Assembly: GCA_964483325.1 (NCBI GenBank)
Contig: CAZAAW010000012.1
Span: 1-64,000, forward strand
Reading direction: 5' to 3'
Source of the DNA: CAZAAW01 sp964483325
GTDB taxonomy: Bacteria; Pseudomonadota; Alphaproteobacteria; Rhizobiales; Kaistiaceae
DNA: 64,000 nucleotides
The notes under the pieces are model-generated. The model worked only from the letters and a program-made list of their open reading frames with translations. It was not told where the DNA came from and did not search any database. The translations under genes and the position numbers were made by a program. Below, one piece after another: positions 59,437 to 64,000 of this stretch (within the stretch, counting starts at the first letter, position 1; every line of letters begins with the position of its first letter).

Positions 59437-61290
59437 ATGAGCCTTGCCTTCGACAGCCCTGCAGCGGCGCGCGCCTTTCTTGGCGTCGAGCGGTCGGCGT
59501 CGGGGCGGCGCTGGGTCGACCGGCTCGATATGCGGGGCAATGCCATCGCCACCGACATGGCGCAGCGGCACGGACTGCCGGAGCTGCTGGCGCGCATCCT
59601 TGCCGGCCGCGACGTGGCGGTCGATGCGGCGGCCGAGTTCCTCGATCCGACGCTGCGCCGGCTGATGCCGGATCCCTCGTCGCTGGTCGACATGGATGCC
59701 GGCGCGGCGCGCCTCGCCGAGGCGGTCCAGCGGCGCCAGCGGGTGGCGATCTTCGGCGACTACGATGTCGACGGCGCCACCTCGTCGGCGCTGATGGCGC
59801 GCTACCTCCGCGCTCTCGGCCTCGATCCCGTCATCTACATCCCCGACCGGCTCTTCGAGGGCTACGGGCCGAACCGCGAGGCGATCGACCAGCTGGCGGG
59901 CGAGGGCGCCCAGCTCATCGTCGCCGTCGATTGCGGCACCACGAGCTTCGACGCGTTGGAGCAGGCGAAGGCGCGCGGCGTCGATGTTGTCGTCATCGAC
60001 CACCATCTCGCCGGCACCGCGCTGCCGCCGGCGCTCGCCATCGTCAATCCCAACCGCCAGGACGACCTGTCCGGCCTGGGGCATCTGGCGGCGGTCGGCC
60101 TCGTCTTCATGGCGATCGTCGCCACCAATCGCGCGCTGCGCCGCCGCGGCGCCTTCGCGAACGGCCTGGCCGAGCCGGATCTCCTGCAATGGCTCGACCT
60201 GGTGGCGCTCGGCACTGTCTGCGACGTGGTCGGCCTGCGCGGCCTCAACCGCGCCTTCGTGACCAAGGGGCTGGCGGCGCTGCGCCGCCAGGAGAACTCC
60301 GGCCTCGCGGCGCTGATCCGCTCGGCGCGGCTCGACGGTCCCGTCGCCGCCCATCACCTCGGCTTCCTGCTCGGGCCGCGCATCAATGCCGGCGGCCGCA
60401 TCGGCGACGCGGCGCTCGGCGCCCGCCTGCTGACCACCGACGATCCGGTCGAGGCGGAGCGCATCGCCGGCGAACTGGAGCGGCTGAACGGCGAGCGCCA
60501 AGCCATCGAGGCGGCCATGCTGGCGGAAGCGCTGGCCGCGGCCGAGCCGCTGTTCGGCCGCGATGCCGCCGCGGCGCCGCCGGTCATCGTCACCCACAGC
60601 CCGGACTGGCATCCGGGCATCGTCGGCCTCATCGCGGCGCGGCTGAAGGAGCGCTTCGGCCGGCCGGCCTTCGCCGTCGCCGTCACGCCGGGTGGCGGTC
60701 TTGGCGGCGGCCTTGGCGGCGGCCTTGGCGTCGGCTCGGCGCGGTCGATCGCCGGCGTCGATCTCGGCCGCGCCGTGCGCCAGGCGGTCGAGGCGGGCCT
60801 TCTGGTGAAGGGCGGCGGCCATGCCATGGCGGCGGGCATCACCATCGACCTGGCGCGGCTGCCGGAATTCGAGGCCTTCATCGCCGAAGCATTGCAGGAT
60901 CAGGTGCGGCACGCCGAGGCGGAGGAGCGCTGCCTGGTCGTCGATGCGACGCTGACCGCCCGCGGCGCGACGCTCGACCTTGTCGGCCTGCTGGAGCGCG
61001 CCGGGCCGTTCGGCGCCGGTCATGCCGAGCCGGTGATGGCCTTCCCGAGCCATGTCGCCTCCTATGCCGAAGTCATCGGCAACGGCCATGTCCGCGTCGC
61101 CGTCACTTCGGGTGAGGGGCCGCCGCTCAAGGGCATGGCGTTCCGCGCCGCCGGCACGCCGCTCGGCGACCTGCTGCTCAGCCGCGACCGGCGCACGCTG
61201 CACATCGCCGGCACGCTGTCGGCCGATCATTGGCGCGGCACCAGCCGGCCGAGCCTGCGCATTCTCGACGCCGCCGAGCCGCGCGACTGA
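59437..61290 (+). CDS. recJ: Single-stranded-DNA-specific exonuclease RecJ
   Basis: 5'-3' exonuclease of about 617 residues used in recombination and mismatch repair. DHH-family motifs are VAIFGDYDVDGATSSAL near residue 107, VAVDCGTTSFDALE, VVVIDHHLAGTALP, the DHHA1 region GPRINAGGRIGDA and the late motif GGGHAMAAGITI. I use the ATG at 59437; an ATG at 59404 in frame would add 11 residues. Unusually, a Gly-Leu-Gly run of three identical four-residue units (residues 420-431) expands the loop before GSARSIAGVDL. Confidence 0.94.
   Translation: MSLAFDSPAAARAFLGVERSASGRRWVDRLDMRGNAIATDMAQRHGLPELLARILAGRDVAVDAAAEFLDPTLRRLMPDPSSLVDMDAGAARLAEAVQRRQRVAIFGDYDVDGATSSALMARYLRALGLDPVIYIPDRLFEGYGPNREAIDQLAGEGAQLIVAVDCGTTSFDALEQAKARGVDVVVIDHHLAGTALPPALAIVNPNRQDDLSGLGHLAAVGLVFMAIVATNRALRRRGAFANGLAEPDLLQWLDLVALGTVCDVVGLRGLNRAFVTKGLAALRRQENSGLAALIRSARLDGPVAAHHLGFLLGPRINAGGRIGDAALGARLLTTDDPVEAERIAGELERLNGERQAIEAAMLAEALAAAEPLFGRDAAAAPPVIVTHSPDWHPGIVGLIAARLKERFGRPAFAVAVTPGGGLGGGLGGGLGVGSARSIAGVDLGRAVRQAVEAGLLVKGGGHAMAAGITIDLARLPEFEAFIAEALQDQVRHAEAEERCLVVDATLTARGATLDLVGLLERAGPFGAGHAEPVMAFPSHVASYAEVIGNGHVRVAVTSGEGPPLKGMAFRAAGTPLGDLLLSRDRRTLHIAGTLSADHWRGTSRPSLRILDAAEPRD
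60694..60729 (+). repeat. Three tandem 12-bp units inside recJ
   Basis: Units ggcggtcttggc, ggcggccttggc and ggcggccttggc follow each other in frame and encode GGLG three times. The last two are identical. Because the unit is a multiple of three, copy-number change would keep the reading frame. Confidence 0.8.
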
Positions 61291-61318
61291 TCCGGTAGAG
61301 GCGCCCCCCGAAACGTCA

Positions 61319-61341
61319 GCGGCCGGGAAGATCCCGGCCGC
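61319..61341. terminator. Perfect hairpin between convergent recJ and iorB
   Basis: GCGGCCGGG (61319-61327) pairs with CCCGGCCGC (61333-61341) around aagat, 28 bases after the recJ stop and 29 bases after the end of the opposite gene. A short T-run (gtgttt) follows for recJ. It is probably a bidirectional terminator. Confidence 0.65.
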
Positions 61342-61370
61342 CGCGTGTTTCCGTCATGGATGGGGGGCGA

Positions 61371-63641
61371 TCAGCCCCATTTGAGGTCCTGCAGGCGATA
61401 GGGCTGCTCGCGGATGCGGCGGCCGATCGCCTTGGAGATGGCATTGGCGATGGCCGGGCCGACCGGTCCCATCGGCGATTCGCCGATCTCGCCGAAGCGC
61501 TCGTTGCCCGACATGCCGTCCAGCGTGATGTTGACCACCCGCGGCGCGTCGCCAATCCGCAGCATCGGATAGACGTCGTAATTGTTGGTGCTCATGACGC
61601 CGTCGGTGATCTCCATCTGCTCGTTCACCGACATGTTGCTGCCCATGATCAGGCCGCCCTGCAGGTTGTAGAGGAGGGCGTCGGCGTTCATGTAGCGGCC
61701 GGTATCGACCGCCGCATCGAGCCGGTGCAGCGTCAGATGGCCGTCCTTGCTGACCTCGACCGTGGCGACCACGGCGACGGTCGTGCCGGCCTCGGCGCGG
61801 CCGCCCATGCCCCAGTTGCCGATGGCGATGCCTTGGCCCCAGCCTTCCGGCAGCTCTTTGCCCCACTCGGCCTGCTTGGCCGCCTCGGTGAGGGTCATCG
61901 TCCAGCCCTTGTCCGGATAGTTGGCGAACAGCTTCAGGCGGTATTCCAGCGGATCGACGCCGGCCTTCTCGGCCAGCTCGTCCATGAACACCTCGAAGAA
62001 GAAGCAGAACGAGTTGTAGCCCGGGCCGCGATAGGGGCCGGTGAGGATGTGCAGCGGCGGCGCGACCGTCTCGATCTGGACGTTCGGGATGATGCCGTTG
62101 ACATAGGCGGTGTCGACGAGGCCGAGCAGGAAGATGCCCTTGCCGGCGACATTCGCCTGGAAGGCGTCCGGCAGGCCGTCATCGCCGAGATGGGCCCTGA
62201 AGCGGGCGGCGACCGCCGGGCGGTAGCGGCCCTGGCGCATGGCCTCCTCGCGGTTCCAGATCACCTTGACCGGCCGGCCCGGGAACTTGCGCGCCACCGC
62301 GACGACCATGCGGGTGTCGTCGTTGAAGACGCGGCGCCCGAAGCCGGTGCCGACATAGGTCTGGTGCACGAATACCTTCGACGGGTCGAGGCTGGTTTCC
62401 TCGGCGGCGACGAACTGCGCCTGCTGCGTGTGCTGCGTCGGCATCCACAGCTCGACCCGGTCGTCGGTGACGAGGCAGGTGCCGTTGAGCGGCTCCATGT
62501 TCACGTGGTCGGTATAGGGATTGTAGTAGGTGCCCTCGACCACGCGGTCGGCACTGGCGAGCAGCGTTGCGGCGTCGCCGACGCTCATCTCGACCTTCTC
62601 GGCCGGAGCGGCGGTGGCGTCGACAAGCGCCTGGCGGACCTGCTCGGTGGTCTTCCACTGCGCGCCGTCGCCGTCGTCCCATTCGACCGGCAGGGCGTCG
62701 AGCGCCGTGCGGGCCTGCCAGTAATGCTCGGCGATGACCGCCACGGCAGCCTGCGGCAGGCTGGCGCCGAGCGGGAAGGGCGGCTGCGCCTCGACCACCA
62801 GCTTGCGCGGCTCGCTCGGGTCGACGACCACCACGGCGAGCACGCCGGGCATGTCCTTCACCGCGTCGGCGTCGTAGCTCTTCAGCTTGCCGCCCATCAC
62901 CGGCGCCTGCTTCAGCGCCGCATAGACCATGTCCGGCACCTGGACGTCGATGCCGTAGACGGCCGAGCCGTTGACGATCAGCGGGTTGTTGATCTTGCCG
63001 TAGCTGACCTTGCCGAGCGTCGTCCATTCGGTCGACGGCTTCGGCGTCGGCTCCGTGTCGAGCGTGATCTGCGCCGCCGCGGCGGCGACGTCGCCATAGC
63101 CGAGCGTGCGTCCCGACGGCGTGTGGGTGATGACGCTGTCCTTGGCCGTCACCTCGCCGACCGGCACGCCCCACTGGTTCGCCGCCGCCATCTTCAGGCG
63201 CTCGCGCGCCGAGGCGCCGACCTGCAGCAGCAGCTTGGTGCGGTCCGGGCCGGTGGAGCGGCCGGAGAAATAGGCAAGGGCCGCGCCGGCCGTGGAGTAG
63301 ACGTTGTTCTCCAGGTAGTTGCGGTTGGTCGAGGCGAACTCGGCGCGGATCTTCGACCAGTCGGCGTTGAGCTCCTCGTTGATTGTCATGGCGCCCTGGG
63401 TGAGGACGCCGTTGCCGATCTCCGGCGGCGCGTTGCGGATCGTCACCGTGCCGTCCGGATCGATGGCGATCCACGGCGTCAGCTCGGCGGCCGACGGAGC
63501 GTCGGCGCTCCACGGCGCGGTGTTGGTGTAGGCGGCAAGCGCCCGGCCCGGCGCCGACAGGGCGATCGCCATGCCGCCGCCGACGACGGCGGTGCGGACG
63601 ATGAACTCACGGCGGTTCACGTTCTTGACCTGCTGTTCCAT
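61371..63641 (-). CDS. iorB: Molybdenum hydroxylase large subunit, isoquinoline 1-oxidoreductase beta-like
   Basis: About 756 residues from the ATG at 63641. A twin-arginine signal (NRREFIVRTAVVGGGMAIAL, ending near GRALA) sends the folded cofactor-bearing protein to the periplasm. Two AldOxase/xanthine dehydrogenase molybdopterin-binding repeats follow, with MEPLNGTCLV, HQTYVGTGFGRRVFNDD and GPYRGPGYNSFCFFFEVFMDELAE, and the late Glu in GPVGPAIANAISKAIGRRIRE. Together with the [2Fe-2S] subunit just upstream it would form a two-subunit hydroxylase that passes electrons to a cytochrome. Whether the substrate is an N-heterocycle or an aldehyde is not known. Confidence 0.9.
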   Translation of the reverse strand: MEQQVKNVNRREFIVRTAVVGGGMAIALSAPGRALAAYTNTAPWSADAPSAAELTPWIAIDPDGTVTIRNAPPEIGNGVLTQGAMTINEELNADWSKIRAEFASTNRNYLENNVYSTAGAALAYFSGRSTGPDRTKLLLQVGASARERLKMAAANQWGVPVGEVTAKDSVITHTPSGRTLGYGDVAAAAAQITLDTEPTPKPSTEWTTLGKVSYGKINNPLIVNGSAVYGIDVQVPDMVYAALKQAPVMGGKLKSYDADAVKDMPGVLAVVVVDPSEPRKLVVEAQPPFPLGASLPQAAVAVIAEHYWQARTALDALPVEWDDGDGAQWKTTEQVRQALVDATAAPAEKVEMSVGDAATLLASADRVVEGTYYNPYTDHVNMEPLNGTCLVTDDRVELWMPTQHTQQAQFVAAEETSLDPSKVFVHQTYVGTGFGRRVFNDDTRMVVAVARKFPGRPVKVIWNREEAMRQGRYRPAVAARFRAHLGDDGLPDAFQANVAGKGIFLLGLVDTAYVNGIIPNVQIETVAPPLHILTGPYRGPGYNSFCFFFEVFMDELAEKAGVDPLEYRLKLFANYPDKGWTMTLTEAAKQAEWGKELPEGWGQGIAIGNWGMGGRAEAGTTVAVVATVEVSKDGHLTLHRLDAAVDTGRYMNADALLYNLQGGLIMGSNMSVNEQMEITDGVMSTNNYDVYPMLRIGDAPRVVNITLDGMSGNERFGEIGESPMGPVGPAIANAISKAIGRRIREQPYRLQDLKWG

Positions 63642-63652
63642 CGCTCGCCTCC

Positions 63653-64000
63653 TCAAGCCCGCATCATCGCGGCGGCTTTGTGGATCGCCTCGCGGACGCG
63701 CACATAGGTGCCGCAGCGGCAGATATTGTCGACGGCCGCGTCGATCTCCTCGTCGGTCGGATTGTTGTTCTCGCTGAGCAGCGACGAGGCGGCCATCAGC
63801 ATGCCGGCCTGGCAGTAGCCGCATTGCGGCACGTTCATCTCCACCCAGACCTTCTGCAGCGGATGGCTGGAATCGGGCGACAGGCCCTCGATGGTGGTGA
63901 TCTCGGAGCCGACCGCCGCTTCCACCGGGAACTGGCAGGAGCGCACGGCGGCGCCGTCGATATGGACGGTGCAGGCGCCGCACTGGGCGATGCCGCAGCC
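63653..64000 (-). CDS. iorA: [2Fe-2S]-binding subunit of molybdenum hydroxylase, partial
   Basis: The C-terminal 115 residues are present; the start lies beyond the right edge. The plant-type [2Fe-2S] cluster residues GCGIAQCGACTVHIDG are at the visible beginning. The second cluster's PQCGYCQAGMLMAA and ICRCGTYVRVREAI follow in the Fer2_2 domain. It stops 11 bases before the iorB start, so the two are one operon. This small-subunit type (about 150 residues in full) pairs with IorB-like large subunits. Confidence 0.93.
   Translation of the reverse strand, partial: GCGIAQCGACTVHIDGAAVRSCQFPVEAAVGSEITTIEGLSPDSSHPLQKVWVEMNVPQCGYCQAGMLMAASSLLSENNNPTDEEIDAAVDNICRCGTYVRVREAIHKAAAMMRA

Noticed and set aside
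59167..61230. A 687-residue open frame on the minus strand across recJ
   Set aside because: Antisense shadow. Its C-terminal part even runs through the MITE-like insertion.
1..64000. CRISPR array, prophage, toxin-antitoxin or defence island
   Set aside because: No regularly spaced repeats, phage structural genes, integrase, or defence-type enzymes were seen on either strand.

Overview
The window is GC-rich, densely coding DNA from an alphaproteobacterium, most likely a member of the Hyphomicrobiales (Rhizobiales). This rests on three things. The first is conserved gene order: rne / amiC-mrcA-prfB, rlmB-tRNA-Tyr-tRNA-Gly, rplM-rpsI, and aminotransferase-hom ... recJ. The second is the character of several proteins: RNase E with an acidic insertion in its S1 domain, a two-domain cold-shock protein, and a DUF2842 protein. 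The third is dispersed intergenic palindromic repeats typical of that order. No species can be named from the sequence alone.

Layout. 1-330: a possible insertion-sequence end against a composite repeat. 331-8719: housekeeping block of rne (minus), then amiC, mrcA and prfB (plus). prfB carries the classical programmed +1 frameshift. 9223-11759: double cold-shock protein, DUF192 protein, tRNA-Thr, rlmB, tRNA-Tyr and tRNA-Gly. 12000-20510: an iron-siderophore uptake and signalling cluster on the minus strand, in the order FecI-type sigma, FecR, STN-containing TonB receptor, periplasmic binding protein, two permeases, ATPase. Two near-identical promoter-like blocks precede fecR and the receptor gene. 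20839-29156: a complete potassium-uptake operon (a small membrane peptide, kdpF, A, B, C, D, E), with a repeat block between kdpC and kdpD.

29296-39297: accessory metabolism. It holds a methyltransferase, a divergent cluster of two acyl-CoA-dehydrogenase-fold flavoenzymes with an orphan peptide/nickel-type binding protein and an amidohydrolase, and a LysR-controlled set of cyclophilin-like protein, SDR and aldo/keto reductase. 39328-43629: a small polysaccharide locus with an export protein, a GumC/Wzc-like protein whose kinase domain is degenerate, a NodB-type deacetylase, and DUF2842. 43801-51363: ctaA, argC, speB-like, rpsI-rplM, an orphan amino-acid/amide binding protein, a CoA-binding protein and metY. 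51367-64000: repeats, phaC, a lipoprotein, an alanine-type aminotransferase, hom, a divergent cytochrome P460 / Rrf2 (NsrR-like) pair, a YdeI-family protein, a repeat split by a 171-bp MITE-like insertion, recJ, and a molybdenum hydroxylase pair (iorB plus partial iorA) running off the right end.

How the genes work together. The iron cluster forms a full uptake and surface-signalling route but has no siderophore biosynthesis genes, so it probably uses siderophores made by others. kdpDE is expected to control kdpFABC. The P460/NsrR pair suggests a response to nitric oxide or hydroxylamine. I found no CRISPR array, phage, toxin-antitoxin or defence system. The least ordinary items are the MITE with its empty site reconstructable inside the window, the duplicated FecI-type promoter blocks, the tandem KdpF-like peptides, the pseudokinase-like exopolysaccharide protein, and the flavoenzyme cluster with its operator-like dyad.
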